A stretch of 64,000 nucleotides of DNA from Mesostigma viride (lineage: Eukaryota > Streptophyta > Mesostigmatophyceae > Mesostigmatales > Mesostigmataceae). The notes beneath the pieces are model-generated. The model was not told where the DNA came from. It searched no databases and saw only the letters and a program-made list of their open reading frames with translations. Where the stretch lies: the NCBI GenBank assembly GCA_009746045.1, contig RPFO01000288.1, positions 597,855 through 661,854 of the forward strand. The letters are read 5' to 3'. The stretch's first letter is position 1; every line of letters begins with the position of its first letter. Positions 11,479 to 31,423 of the stretch are shown here, in pieces. The position numbers and the translations under genes were made by a program.

Positions 11479-11784
11479 ATACTTAATTAATCAATTAATT
11501 AATTAAACACGCGCTCCCGTTGGGAAGACATTAAATTAAATTAAACTATAACATGCCTCCGTTGGGAGATCATGTAGCACATATTCCTTGATGGATGGGT
11601 GGGGTGGAAGGAGCCGCGTAATCGAACTAACCTAACTCTAATCTAGCTAGTCTAGAAAAATCCTAACTACCCTACTCATCAAAACGCCTCCTCCGCTTGG
11701 GGGGAGGTGGTTTGCCCACAGGGTCGGGCGTGTGAGCCTTGACAATCCTCTTCCACCGCGTCTTGTTCTGCATGGCAGTCCAAA

Positions 11785-13554
11785 TGTCCAAAAACCAAAT
11801 GTCCTCATTTGAGGACATAGTCCTCGTTTGAGACGGGGGGGGTCAGGGGGGCGGTTTTGGCGCCAAAGTTGGTCCTGAGGATCCCTGGTGGGTTTTGGCG
11901 CGAAACTGGGATAGGTACTGAGCGCGCCAAGCCCCCGGGGTCGACAGGGGCCGACCGTACCTGGAAAATATGAGGCGAGGAAAAGTACCTACTACAGCAA
12001 GAACGTTGCAATGTAATCGAGTATTTTGTCGAGTGACGGCTATGGGGTCGTTCCCGTTCTGAGGCTTGCCTGAACGTTATAGGCCATTATTTTGCCCCGA
12101 ATGAAGACAGAACTTTAGATCATCATCTAGTCATTTCGAAGATGCTGCTTTTGACGTGCAGTTGCTTTGTATATGTCGAAAATATTGTTCATGAACGGAT
12201 TTTGGCATCGTTGAAGAAAATCTGGAAGCTACGTAGATGGCATGATAGGTCAGTATGCAGTTCGGTTTTACAATTTCTTTTTCCGCCCAGTAGCTGCGGA
12301 TATCGCGAGTATGGGTTATGGTACGCTTCTGGGTTAATGGGCGACCCGGGCAACAGAGGGACCTGGGCAGTTAGATGGGTCAAAGAGTCTCCATTTTTTC
12401 GTCGTGATATCGCAGTCACGCCTGGCGAAAACCACGGCGAGCGCGAGCCATATTTTACTTTTGCCGCAAGGCTGGGTGCTTCCCGGGCGTCACCGTCCTT
12501 TAATATATATTTCTTGAGCTGTCCCGCGCAGCTGGCGGCCTGGGCGCACGTCAAGAACAAGGTTCCGGATGTCATCCGCAACCGCATCGTTCTAAACAAG
12601 CGTGTCAAGAGTATCGTAGCTTATTACTCCCGCAGACTTAATGATTCCGGTTCTTTTCAATGCCCAACGTCGTGGTTGTGATTACGCCTATGTCCGGGGA
12701 ACTTAAAGGAAGTTTGCTGGGTAATGCTTTCTTTTCCCGTGGTGTCACTGAAAAGGTAAACGGCCTTGCGTCGTCAAAACAGCAGCAAGTAGAAGTCACT
12801 GTGCTTAGTTGCAATGTGGTAGTTTGATTTAACACATATACTGCCTTGTTGCTGAAAACTTTTTCAAGGCTTGCTGGGATGTTGCCCATATGTTTCTAAC
12901 GCTTAACCTCATGTCCAAGTGAGCTAGACTGGCTTGGAAACTTGAGCTTGTCATGCTTACATTGTGCTTGTATTGCTATTTGTGCCTCTTTGCAGTATCT
13001 GCTTCATATATAATTGAAGGCTTCAGCATCATTGTCGAGCACCGTGGTGGCAGCCAAGCGTCCAATAACGATCATGGACCTAACCTTGGCAAGTATTTGC
13101 TTCTTATTTCATTCTTTGGACTGGGCTAGCTTTGAGCTAGCTTTACACCTGCTATTTGGCCTGCACCATGGTCCCTGGCTGCCAGTTACATTTTGTGCCC
13201 CCCCCGGCAGGCTGCAGGGTCTAGGATAGCGAGGGTGTAACGTAGACATGTTGTGGGCACCTTGGGTGCATTTTCAGGACCAGCCATGACCTGGCCCTGC
13301 CTTCTTTCTGGGCATATTGTTGACTTGAGTGCTTGTTGGTCACTCGCGTAGCGACCCCCCTGCATTCATTAATCGTAAACCATTATACAGTGAGCATATT
13401 TCATGGATGTTAAGCATTGCAACTCTTGAACATATCATAAATGAACATGGTTCCATGCCGTACCCATGGATTTGTTGAAATATGTGAGTTATTACAAATG
13501 GTATCCATGCTTAAAAATGTCCTCATATGAGGACATTTTCTTGGTGATTAGACA
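11785..13554. mobile_element. 1770-bp terminal-inverted-repeat DNA element, superfamily unknown
   Basis: The insertion interrupts LINE A between GCAGTC and GAAGGG. It is flanked by a 4-bp duplication CAAA at 11781-11784 and 13555-13558; the empty site can be read from the 52.66-kb copy. The left end starts TGTCCAAAAACCAAATG. The right end, reverse-complemented, starts TGTCTAATCACCAAGAAAATG. Just inside both ends is a 20-bp palindrome: ATGTCCTCATTTGAGGACAT on the left, ATGTCCTCATATGAGGACAT on the right. TG...CA ends with a 4-bp duplication recall Ginger-like elements, but no transposase is recognisable. Confidence 0.75.
12142..12681 (+). CDS. Hypothetical ORF inside the inverted-repeat element, 179 aa
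   Basis: This is the longest frame inside the 1.77-kb element. A middle block (YGLWYASGLMGDPGNRGTWA...) looks protein-like and the rest is uninformative. I find no catalytic triad of a DDE transposase and no zinc finger. It may be one exon of a spliced gene, a captured host fragment, or chance. Confidence 0.2.
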   Translation: MLLLTCSCFVYVENIVHERILASLKKIWKLRRWHDRSVCSSVLQFLFPPSSCGYREYGLWYASGLMGDPGNRGTWAVRWVKESPFFRRDIAVTPGENHGEREPYFTFAARLGASRASPSFNIYFLSCPAQLAAWAHVKNKVPDVIRNRIVLNKRVKSIVAYYSRRLNDSGSFQCPTSWL

Positions 13555-14435
13555 CAAAGAAGGGAGAGAGAGTGGATGCGGTATTCAAACTGGGCTGGGA
13601 CCAGTAGGTCATCCAGCAACATCTGTACGTAGTTCGTGACATGTTTCCCTACCTTTTTGGCAATGCCCTTGGGGCCAGGCCAGGTCAGAATGTGCCGCCC
13701 TGGCTGGCCAAGCCGCTGGGGGCCGGCCAGACCAAGGGCGGTGTCGACCTGGCTGGTGCGAGCAAGGTGTCCTACAAATGCTATCCTACGCTGTCTAATC
13801 GCGTCCGAAATACGAGGCATGCCCTGATACAACGACTCTGATGACGGGCGCTTGGAAAACCCTACGTTCAGGACCTGTCGGAGCATCCTGTAAACTGTGC
13901 CGTCTAGCCTAGATGCCAGTGTGGGGGTGAGTGTCCACGCCTCGGCGCCATACGTGAGCACCGTGAGAACGAGGACCTTGAAGAGCATGCGCTTGCGGTG
14001 TTCGCCCAGGCCCTCAAGTGGAGCGCCAGTAGGTGTTGAGCGAACGGAGCCTAGCCCAGGCCAGGCCAATGCGGGTGTCCACATCGTCGGCGGTGTCAGG
14101 GAGCCAGCTCCCTAACAGTTTGAAGCGGTCGCGGAACGGGACCGTCGTCCCGTCGAGCAGGCGCGGCAGCGGCGGTAGTACTGGAGGCCCCAATCACCAT
14201 CGCCTCAGTTTTGACACTAATCTCCAACCCCACCGCCCTTGCCTCCAGGCCCAGACAGTCCAGCCAGGTCTGAATGTCCTCGGGGCGCGCGATGAGGGTG
14301 GTGTCATCCGCATAAATCAGGTCGGCCAGGCGGTAGCCAGGTTCAACCCCGCCGTGCTCTTTCTCGTTAAGGATGTCGTTAAGGATGGGAAGACATGGAG
14401 CACAATAATACAGAGCTTTTCATCCTTGTATGTTG

Positions 14436-15370
14436 CTATGTGATGAAGGAGACCACCCCCAACTGGCTGTGGGGGCTCCGCGTGTGACCGCGTTTGGCAT
14501 TCATTCGGGCCGCGGTGCCCGCAACCATGTAACTAGGAAATAATTAGCTAGCATCATCCATTCCAGCTGCTCGGCAGTTGGCTTCCCGACTGCGAGGACG
14601 ACATGACGACACGGATCGGCATGGCGTGGGCGCACCTCCATGACCACCGCCGCTGGTGGAGCAACCCCGCCCTACCCCGGATCGTCAAGCGTGACCTCTT
14701 CAAGGTCGTCATTCTGACGATCCTGACCTACGGCGCCGAGACCTGGACACTGACGCAGGAGCTGGAGCAACGACTCGACGGCACCGTCACCAAGATGCTG
14801 CGCAAGGCCCTTAACATCCCCTTTGGTTTGCACATTAGTAATGAGGATTTGTACGCTGATTTGCCCTATGTTTCCCACATTATTAGGCACAGGCGCCTGG
14901 GCCTAGCCGGGCACCTGGCCCGCACAGATCAGGTAGATACATCAGATAGACTAGCTGGTACCACTGGCCCGCCCAGCCTGGGCGCCTATGTCCTCACCTG
15001 GCGTGCCCCAGGCCGCGCGCGGCAGGGCCGCCACCCGTGGACTTTCGTGGTAGACTCGGCATGGACATGTGCTACACTAGACGTGACGGGCTCACCCCCG
15101 GGCAGCCTCCTGGTTTGTCTGTAATATGGAGGCAGATGGTGCGCAAGGATAGATGGCAAGTAGTGATGAAGGAGACCAACCCCAAGTCTGTGGGGGCTCC
15201 GCGTGTGACCGCGTACATGGCATTCATAGCGATTCGGGCCGCGGTGCCCACGCCCCTGTAACTAGGACCTAGATAGCTTACACCATCCATTCCATCCCAT
15301 GTTCCCCTCCCACTGCGGACTTATGCTCACGTGACTCAGTCACGTGTCTATTAATTAATTAATTAATTAA
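14436..15370 (+). mobile_element. LINE family C fragments, two in tandem
   Basis: 14436-14570 is a short copy of the family C 3' region. A longer 5'-truncated copy follows (14571-15370), with an ORF from 14603 containing TRIGMAWAHL, TYGAETWTLT and RHRRLGLAGHLART, the RT C-terminal region shared with families A and B. The ORF loses frame near 14990. The tail has the inverted repeat CACGTGACTCAGTCACGTG and then TTAATTAATTAA. A further tail-only piece lies at 15376-15470. Confidence 0.75.
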
Positions 15371-15545
15371 TTAATTCATCCATTCCATCCCATGTTCGAT
15401 TCCCTCCCGGCACTGAGGACTTATGCTCACGTGACACAGTCTCGTGTATATTAATTCACTAATTAATGTTGCACACTGGGTTAAGGGGGCAGAGACACCT
15501 GTCTTCCCTCATGCCCAGAGGCAAGCCACAGCTGTACCTATAAAG

Positions 15546-16235
15546 CCTGCAACATCACTTACATCTGTCCGGTGCTGCCCCTTGGCACAAACTCTACAAA
15601 CAGGTCGTGCATGGACCGGCTGGATCGCGTAGTATCAGACTCCGCACATCTGAACCCTGTGATGCCAGATCTCCTTTGCTGTTCCGAGCTTGGCACTGGA
15701 TTCGTTGTCCACACCATCGCGTCGCTGCAACAACACGATGTTTTCTGGAATAGTAACGCGGGCTTTTGGTTCCCGCCGCACATTTGAAAGTGCTGTCATC
15801 TGGATTTTTGCCTTTGCACCGTGTGCAGTTCTTGGACGTTTGGAAACATGGCATGGCTAACGTCATGACTGACTAGCTAGACCTTTTCAGCGGTTTTCCA
15901 TTTGCGGGTATTTCCTCGTAAAATTGGTGGGAGAGCGATCGCAGCAATGGTGCTCACCACTAAACACTCCCGGCCAGTTAGGCTCAAAACACACGCCCTG
16001 ATCAAGCAAGCTGTTTCCGGCCCCACCGTCTAGGTCATCTAGTCGCTCTTCACGTAAGCCAGCCATAATTTCAATGCACAAGGCTACACAATTCCATCTC
16101 CACTCATATTCATCATCCTGAACGACTCGAAAACGCGGACAAAATAACGGCAGCCGGCTCGAGCTATACCATGGTCCGGATTCTCCCGATCGATTTCTGG
16201 CCTGCGCTGGTTGTCTCCTTGATAAATCTGTACCA
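15546..16235 (+). mobile_element. PLE 3' fragment, diverged
   Basis: This is the reverse complement of the 48.08-48.76 kb sequence with scattered substitutions and small gaps. It covers the last codons of the PLE ORF and the whole 3' region. It ends in CTGGTTGTCTCCTTGAT, the family 3' terminus. It is older than the 48-kb and 53-kb copies and has no open frame. Confidence 0.85.
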
Positions 16236-16289
16236 ATCATCGTCCAGGCATGGTTGTCTCACTTAATAAAGGAACTGAGGATGTCACTG

Positions 16290-17335
16290 CTTGAGGGCGC
16301 GGGTGGTGGGGTTCAGAGATTAGTGTCAAAACCCAGGCGATGGTGATTGGGCCTGCCCCGCCACTTGCGGCAGTGAGAGAAGCTAGGGCGCCCTCCCTCC
16401 TTCTCGTTGTGTATAGTAGGGGTTGAAGGTTCCTTTACTCTGTATTGGTAAGCACGTGACGCAGTCACGTGCTTATCAATTTTAATACTACTATTTAATG
16501 GTGATTGGGGCTACAGTTGCCCGCCACGGCCGCGGCTGCTAGACGGGACGGAGGTCCCGTTCCGTGATCACTTCAAGCTGCTGGGGAGCCATGCTCCCCG
16601 ACATCGCCGACGATGTGGACACCCGCATCGGCCTGGCCTGGGCCCACGCCAGGCTCCGCTCGCTCAACACCTACTGGCACTTCGAATTAAGGACCTGGGC
16701 GAGGACCGCAAGCGAGTGCTCTTCAAGGTCCTGGAACTCACCTACGGCACCGAGGCATGGATGCTCACCGGCGGGACAAGCTGGCTGATCCGGCTGAACG
16801 GCACATTTCACAGGATGCTCGATCTGATAGGTCCTGAATGTAGGGTTTTCCACACATAGGTCACGAGAGTCTTCAGTTGTATCAGGGTATGCCTTGCATT
16901 TCAGATGAGATTAGGCAGCGTAGGATAGCATTAATTGCAGGGCATCTTGCTCGCACCAGTCAGGTAGACACCGACCTCGGTTGAAGATGGCCGGCCCCCA
17001 ACGGCTTGGCCAGGCTAGCTGCCGGGGCGGCATATATCCTGACCTGGCCTAGCCCCAGCAGGGACATACCCCGACAGGTTGGTATACCTGCCATGAACTT
17101 AATACAGATCAGTTGCTGGCCGACAGTAGGGGGTCCCAGCCCAGTTTGAACACCGCATTTCCTCCCTGTCTCTTGCTTGGACTGCTATGCAGAACAAGAA
17201 TTAGTAGAGGTGGCAGACCATTGTCCAGGCCCACACGCCAGCCCCTGTGGGCAAGCCCGCCCCTCCCCAGCTAGGAGGAAGGGGCGCTTTGCTGAGTAGA
17301 GTAGTTAGGATTTTATAGATTAGTTTAGAGTTAGC
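16290..17335 (+). mobile_element. Degenerate LINE family A copy
   Basis: A short piece with a tail (16290-16500, including a CACGTGACGCAGTCACGTG hairpin) is followed by a longer copy from about 16500. The longer copy includes the DVDTRIGLAWA segment and ends near a GCTGAGTAGAGTAGTTAGG 3' region. Frames are broken many times. Confidence 0.7.
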
Positions 17336-17369
17336 TTAGTTCGGTTTCGCGGCTTCGCTGACACTGGCT

Positions 17370-18240
17370 TGGAGGCGCGGGCGGTGGGGTCGGAGATTAG
17401 TGTCAAAACTGAGTGAGGCGATGGTGATTGGGGCTACCAGTCACCCGCCGAAGCTGCGGCTGCTCGATCGACGGGAAGGAGATCGAGTTCCGTGATCGCT
17501 TCATTTGAACTGCTGGGGAGCATGCATGCTCCCCGACCGACAGCCGACGATGTGGACATCCGCATCGGCCTGGCCTGGGCCAGGCTTCGTTTGCTCAACC
17601 CCTACTGGCACTCGAAGGACCTCGGCGAGCACCGCAAGCGAGTGCTCTTCAAGGCCCTGCTCAGACCTCACGTACGTCGGTGCTCACCTAATAATGGCGC
17701 CGAGGCATGGACGCTCACGGACACGTACGCTGGCCACACGGCTGGATGGCGCGGTTACCAGGAGGCTCCGACGACCGACAGGTCATGAACGTAGGGTTTT
17801 CCACACACAGGTCTTTAGAGTCTCTGTATCAGGCGGTATGCCTTGCATCTCGGACGAGATTCATGAGGCAGCATATAGGATAGCATTCGTAGGACATATC
17901 TTGCTCGCACCAGTCAGGTAGACACCGACCTCGGTCTGGCCGGCCCCCAGCGGCTTGGCCAACCAGGGCGGCATATCCTGACCTGGCCTGGCCCCAAGGA
18001 CATTCCTGGAAAGATGGGTAAACCTGCCATGAACTATACACAGCAGTTGCTGGCCGACCTAGCTAGTGTTCCCAGCAAAGTTTGAACACCGCATTTCCTC
18101 CCTCACGAGAAGAGGTGGAAGACGATTGTCCAGGCTCACACGCCAACCCCTAATGTGGCCCCCCCCCCCCCAGGAGGAAGGGGCACTTTGCTGAGTAGAA
18201 TAAGATTTTCTAGATTAGCTTAGAGTTAGCTTAATTCGGT
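17370..18240 (+). mobile_element. Second degenerate LINE family A copy
   Basis: It repeats the same family region as the previous entry in the same orientation (DVDIRIGLAWARLR near 17555, the RHILTWPGPK segment near 17970 out of frame). It ends with the same AGCTTAGAGTTAGCTTA-type 3' region, interrupted by a C-run near 18170. It is not functional. Confidence 0.7.
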
Positions 18241-18960
18241 TTCGCGGCTTTGCCCACCTCCATCCCGGCTCCACCAAGTGGAAGGTGGCCACGAGGAGGC
18301 GAGCGTTGACGTACCAGCGCTGGGGTTCACCCATGTGACGTATGGCGAGCGGGGAGCAGAGGAGACCGACGCCCCCGTTCCCGGTGCCGTCGCCGCCTCC
18401 ATAATAAAACCGCCAACCGTCGATGTCGTCAGCAAACAAGGGCGGTCGGTCCACGAGCCGGTGCAGTGCGCCTGTGTTTTTGGATTCCCAGGATGGCGAT
18501 GTTAGTGTCGATGCAGAAACCAATAAGATTCTCGGCAGCCAGTTGCAGGGTGGTAAGGGCGGCAGCTCGGGACAGGCGCATGATGGTGTAATTAAAGGCC
18601 TGGCCATTTGCCAGGTAAAAACTCGGCTCCTTCCTCGGCAGAAAAGGCCTCCTTGCGGGTATCCATGGCAGGGTCGCTGTTCGGCGGAGCGGCGGAGTGG
18701 AGCGGCTGGATGCTGACAGTGGCATCCGGCATAGCGTGCGAGGGGTTTTCCAATGAAGCCATGGCTTCATCAGCAAGTTGGTGCAGGGCCGCGGACACTT
18801 GTGATTGTTGGGATGAGTCGTATTCCGCCATATCGAGCTGAGAAAGATCGATATTTGCTGGGCAGGGCGGTGCCGGTATCTTCGGAAATATTGAGCGATA
18901 GCTGCAGAAAATCATATTGATCAGCGTGTTCGTCTTCAAAAGACGAGGCTAATGCAACCA
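18240..18960 (-). mobile_element. LINE N-terminal fragment with AP-endonuclease-like segment
   Basis: Across two or three frames the - strand reads a Ser/Ala-rich N-terminus (18939-18600), then LIGFCIDTNIAILGIQKHR (near 18530), then GWRFYYGGGDGTGNGGVGLL (near 18400). The order 'Ile-Leu-Gly-Ile-Gln-x-His-Arg' followed by a Gly-rich 'GGVGLL' block is that of the APE-type endonuclease of LINE ORF2 proteins. It is the only endonuclease part of these LINE families in the window. Frame changes make it a remnant. Its junction with LINE C at about 18965 is abrupt. Confidence 0.55.
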
Positions 18961-18964
18961 TTAC

Positions 18965-20350
18965 CTGCATCATCACTACTTGCCACCTGCGAGACAGCTA
19001 TTCCTGGACGCGCATGGCCCATATCCTTGCGACTGCCATATGCCTCCATATTCCAGACAAGCCAGGAGGCTGCCCGGGCGTGAGCCCGTCCCATCTAGTT
19101 TTCAGGTGCCCGGCTAGGCCCAGGCGCCTGTGGCTAAGAATGTGGGAAACATATGGTAATTATAGGAGTGCAGGTTGCTAACAAATTCTGGCATGGCGGT
19201 GCGGACACGGAGATTCGGCTGGCAGACATCATTTACGCAGACGACACCACCCTCTTCGAGGGCACTGAGCATGTGCAGACATGGCTTGACTGCCTGGCTC
19301 TCGAGGCCCGTGCAGTGGGGCTTGAGGTCAGCAAGAAGACAGAGGCCCTGGCGGTTGGGCTCACCAACCCAGCGCCGCCCCTCTTTCTCCTCGACGGCTC
19401 TCGAGTCCTGTATCGGGACCGCGTTAAGCTGCTGGGCAGCCTGCTCCCCAGCTGCGAGGTTGATGTGGACCATCGCATCTCCCTCGCCTGGCACGCTTTA
19501 CGCCAGTACCGGGCCCTGTGGCGCAAGCCCCTGGGCAAGATCGAGAAACAGGACCTGTTCAAGGTCCTCGTCCTTCCTGTTCTCACGTATGGAGCCGAGA
19601 CGTGGACCCTCACCGCCGACCTGGCCCGCAAGCTGGACGGCGCGGTCACCAGCATGCTGCGATCCATTTACAGAGTAGGATATGCTGCTCATGTCCGCAA
19701 CGAGGACCTGTACCAGGGCATGCCCTATATCACCAGCACCATTAAGCAACGTACGCCTGCAGCTAGTAGGGCACCTAGCTCGCACCAACCAGGTAGACAC
19801 CTCACGTGGCCCCCCCGCAGGACTGCGACCAGCCCAACCTGGCCGGCACCTCCTGACGTGGGCTGGGCCCAGTGATGTTAGACGCCGCAAGGCCCGCACC
19901 TTCAAAGAACAGCTAGTAGAGGACATGGGGGGCCTAGCTAGGCCTCTCCGTGATTTGGAAGAAGATGATGGACAAGGCCAAGTGGGCCCAGGTCATAGAG
20001 GACAACGAGCCCCCCCCAGTGGGGAAGCGCCCGCGTGTGCAATCTCGTGGGAGGCACGCCAGATAGCCCCCTAGGGCAGCGTGTGGCTGCCTAGATAGAT
20101 GTTGTAGTTAGAATGTTGTTAGATAGATGTAGTATGTAGCCGATGTAGATAGACTAGACCGGTAGGACTGTTTGCACCCATCCATCCATCCATCGGGGTT
20201 AATGCTCCGTGACTCCCCAACGGGAGCACGAGTCTAATTAATTAATTAATTAATATGGTAATTAAATCAGCATACAAATCCTCATCGCTCATGTGCAAAA
20301 CAAAGCCCGCAAAGGGGATATTAAGAGTTATCTCCGAATTCCAATGCACC
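18965..20350 (-). mobile_element. LINE family C copy split by a LINE B insertion
   Basis: The pieces 18965-19162 and 20253-20350 are contiguous in family C (compare 14820-15150 reversed). They are separated by the LINE B copy and joined through a 12-bp duplication, so the order of insertion can be read: C first, then B. Confidence 0.8.
19163..20252 (+). mobile_element. LINE family B copy, 5'-truncated, 12-bp target duplication
   Basis: The copy is flanked by ATATGGTAATTA at 19151-19162 and 20253-20264. It carries the RT palm and downstream region: IIYADDTTLF near 19230, VQTWLDCLALEARAVGLEVS, TYGAETWTLT and the NEDLYQGMPYI segment. The ORF loses frame near 19750. The tail has a CTCCCCAACGGGAG hairpin followed by TTAATTAATTAATTAA. 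Truncation at the 5' end and the duplication show target-primed reverse transcription. Confidence 0.9.
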
Positions 20351-20397
20351 TAGGTAATAGAATGTACGGCTTGAAGTGACCTGCCTCACATGGACTG

Positions 20398-20490
20398 GGA
20401 TTAATTAATTAATTAATTAATAGACACGTGACTGCGTCACGTGAGCATAAGTCCTCAGTGGGAGGGGAACATGGGATGGAATGGATGGTA
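20398..20490 (-). mobile_element. LINE family C tail
   Basis: A tail-only fragment: TTAA repeats, CACGTGACTGCGTCACGTG hairpin, then GAGCATAAGTCCTCAGTGGG on the + strand. The same tail recurs at 15.3, 47.97 and 50.74 kb. Confidence 0.75.
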
Positions 20491-20727
20491 TAAGCTATCT
20501 AGGACTGGGATGGGTGCGATTCGTTTGTCTTATGGGTTCCGTACGAGGCCGTGCTTGCATGGATGCCCTAGGACAAGCTTTTCAGCATCAACGTAGAGTC
20601 GTAGACTGCATCACATGGGTACCAGTAAAGGAATCTATACACAACGAGGAGGGCGCGCTCGGCGCTAGCTTGCACTAGCTTCCCTCACGACTGCCACCTT
20701 TGCAGGCCAGGAGGCGCCACAGAGGAC

Positions 20728-21035
20728 TCTCTGCATCATACCAAAGAGACAACCAGCGCAGGCCACAAATCATATCAAGAAGACAACCAGCGCAGGCCAG
20801 AAATCGGGAGAATCCGGACCATGGTAGCTCGAGCCTGCCGTTATCTTGTCCGCGTGTTCGAGTCGTTCAGGATGATGAAGATGAATGGTGATGGAAATGT
20901 GTATCCGTGTGCATTGACATTATGGCTGGCTTACGTGTAGAGCGACTAGATGACCTAGACGGTGGGGCTGGAAACAGCATGCTTGATCAGGGCGTGCGTT
21001 TCGAGCCTAACTGGCCGGGAGTGTCTACAAATCAT
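20728..21035 (-). mobile_element. PLE 3'-end copy with duplicated terminus
   Basis: The PLE 3' region is truncated near 21030. The terminal block (AGACAACCAGCGCAGGCC) occurs twice in tandem at 20745-20795, which suggests slippage or template switching when the copy was made. Confidence 0.85.
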
Positions 21036-21904
21036 ATGGTGGCTTGCATACACGCGAGAGATGCATCCCACTGAGGACTTTGCTCACGTGACGCAGTACG
21101 TCTATGTGAAAGAAATGAGCACATGCACGCGAGAGGTACCTGGCTGGATCTTGTGTTTTTGAGAATGCATGTATCGCCCTGTTTTGCATGGCTCTGTCGC
21201 CCTGCATGCAAGTTGACTTCTCGACAGTTGCCAGCTGGGCGCCAAAAGGGTGCAACAGATTTTTACTGTGGTTTGATTTCGGACTCTTCGCCAGCAACTT
21301 TTTTGAGTGCAGACTTACTCTAACAGCTTCTTTGCTGAGCCCTTTCTACAGTATGCACCCCAAGGATACAAAGGAACCATAGGAAGCTTTCCACCGCCCG
21401 GCCGGCCGCCCGCCCGCCCCGGGTGGGAGTTAACTTCCACAACATCATGGGTGGTGAGTATAACAGCGTGTTTCCTGGGGCTGCTGCGAAGTGTCCAAAC
21501 ACGCCATTTAGTGAAAGTAATTAGAGAAATAAATATTAGAAATAAATAGTTACTGCCATGCATGCCCGTGGTAACATTTGCTAGCGATCTTGCTGGTACA
21601 GATGCACTTGCGCTCTACTGCCGTAACAATAGGGATGTTGCCGCTCAGGTCTGGCAAACATGCGAAGCAAAGTAGAAACAACCTACTGCACTCCACAGCG
21701 CGTGCCCTGTGCCAGTATACACAACAAGGGCATGGAGCAAGTATGCACAGCAAGGGCCATGCACAAGTATCAAAGAATGCATGCCCCTGACGCAAGTATC
21801 ACAAAATGCAGGCTCTCCACAAGCGATTGTGCAGCCCCCGCGTAAATAATCCACATCAAAGACATGGCACGAGTGTTCCACCGCTAAGGGCCCTGGCAAG
21901 TATC
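21036..21904. other. No gene recognised
   Basis: The stretch contains one exon-like piece on the + strand (about 21353-21452, between CTACAG and GTGAGT) without recognisable protein similarity, and GC-rich simple sequence near 21400. I cannot support a gene here. Confidence 0.4.
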
Positions 21905-21909
21905 TTACA
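21905..21909 (-). promoter_or_regulatory. UGUAA poly(A) signal of the large gene
   Basis: TGTAA on the - strand, 73 bases past the proposed stop at 21982-21984, the usual distance for green-algal poly(A) signals. Confidence 0.5.
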
Positions 21910-21981
21910 ACCACGGTGGTCCCTCCTTTTTTCATAAATGAGCAGTCATGTGGCAGCTAATCGCGATTTCGCCGCGCCTCC

Positions 21982-30636
<8,655 letters not shown>

Positions 30637-30649
30637 GGCGGCTCATTAA

Positions 30650-31423
30650 GGCAAGGGCTTGACACCCATCTTCCTAGGCCTCCCGTGCTTGACCCGAGCG
30701 GGAAAATTGTGTAAAATTACGCTGCTTCATCGCAAAGAATTTGTGACCAGTGCCATTCTTTATTATTCGCCCGCTACGTCTGTATCCAGTAAACATATTT
30801 TTATTTTGAGTCTTTTATTTTTATTATACACAACTGGCATCATGAGCGCGCACGTGAGACTGCGACCGGCTCGACGTTTTCTATATTGGATCGAGGCGTG
30901 GGGATGTCAGTCATGTCACCATCCGAGCGTCATGGCCACAGGTACTGAACATCTATCGTCGTAACTGCCGCAAAAAGGGTAGCAGCGGAGATTGGGCATT
31001 CAGTTCAATTCAGCAATTTTCCAACGGGGACATTGGGCTATGCAGGTTGTGCCACGCCCATGAAATTCTACATTACGTAACCGCCACACCAAGTATCTAG
31101 TTACTTCAAAAGAGCCTCCCAGTGCCAAGATCCTGCAAAAAGCTAGAATATCGACTCAGTTCCAAGAATATCCGCGTCCGGGAGTTTCTTGGATAATGTC
31201 AGTCAGTCCGTCAGTTGGATCCCACGCCGGGCATAACCAGACAGACTTGGATACTGTACGGTACTGTCATTCAGTCATTCAGTCAGTCAGTCAGTCAGTC
31301 AGTCAGTTGTATCCCACGCCGCACATGTGGGTACGCCCACATCCCCCCGCTACTGTATCCATGATCCATCCCTATCTGCCGGCCACAACGAGTCAACGAC
31401 GTCCCCAACAACCCTGTACATAC
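30650..31423. other. Upstream region of the large gene; no coding signal
   Basis: The stretch is AT-richer than its surroundings and presumably holds the promoter of the - strand gene. I see no clear TATA box or conserved element. A short AGTC tandem lies at 31264-31308. Confidence 0.4.

Larger units (their letters stand above)
11484..14375 (-). mobile_element. LINE family A copy, 5'-truncated, split by a DNA element
   Basis: The sense strand is -. The 3' tail is at 11484-11600: TTAA repeats and a CTCC-CAAC-GGAG hairpin. Upstream of it is the C-terminal end of the ORF (PKRRRRFDE-stop near 11680), then after the 1.77-kb insertion the rest of the ORF at 13559-14375. That part includes the RT palm motif LIYADDT near 14300, the TYGAEAWTLT segment and the RHILTWPGP segment. 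Family A copies elsewhere in the window are at 49.8-50.6 and 52.2-52.9 kb. The 5' end stops near 14375, before the fingers and endonuclease. At least one frame change lies between the YADD part and the 14084 segment, so it is dead. Confidence 0.85.
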
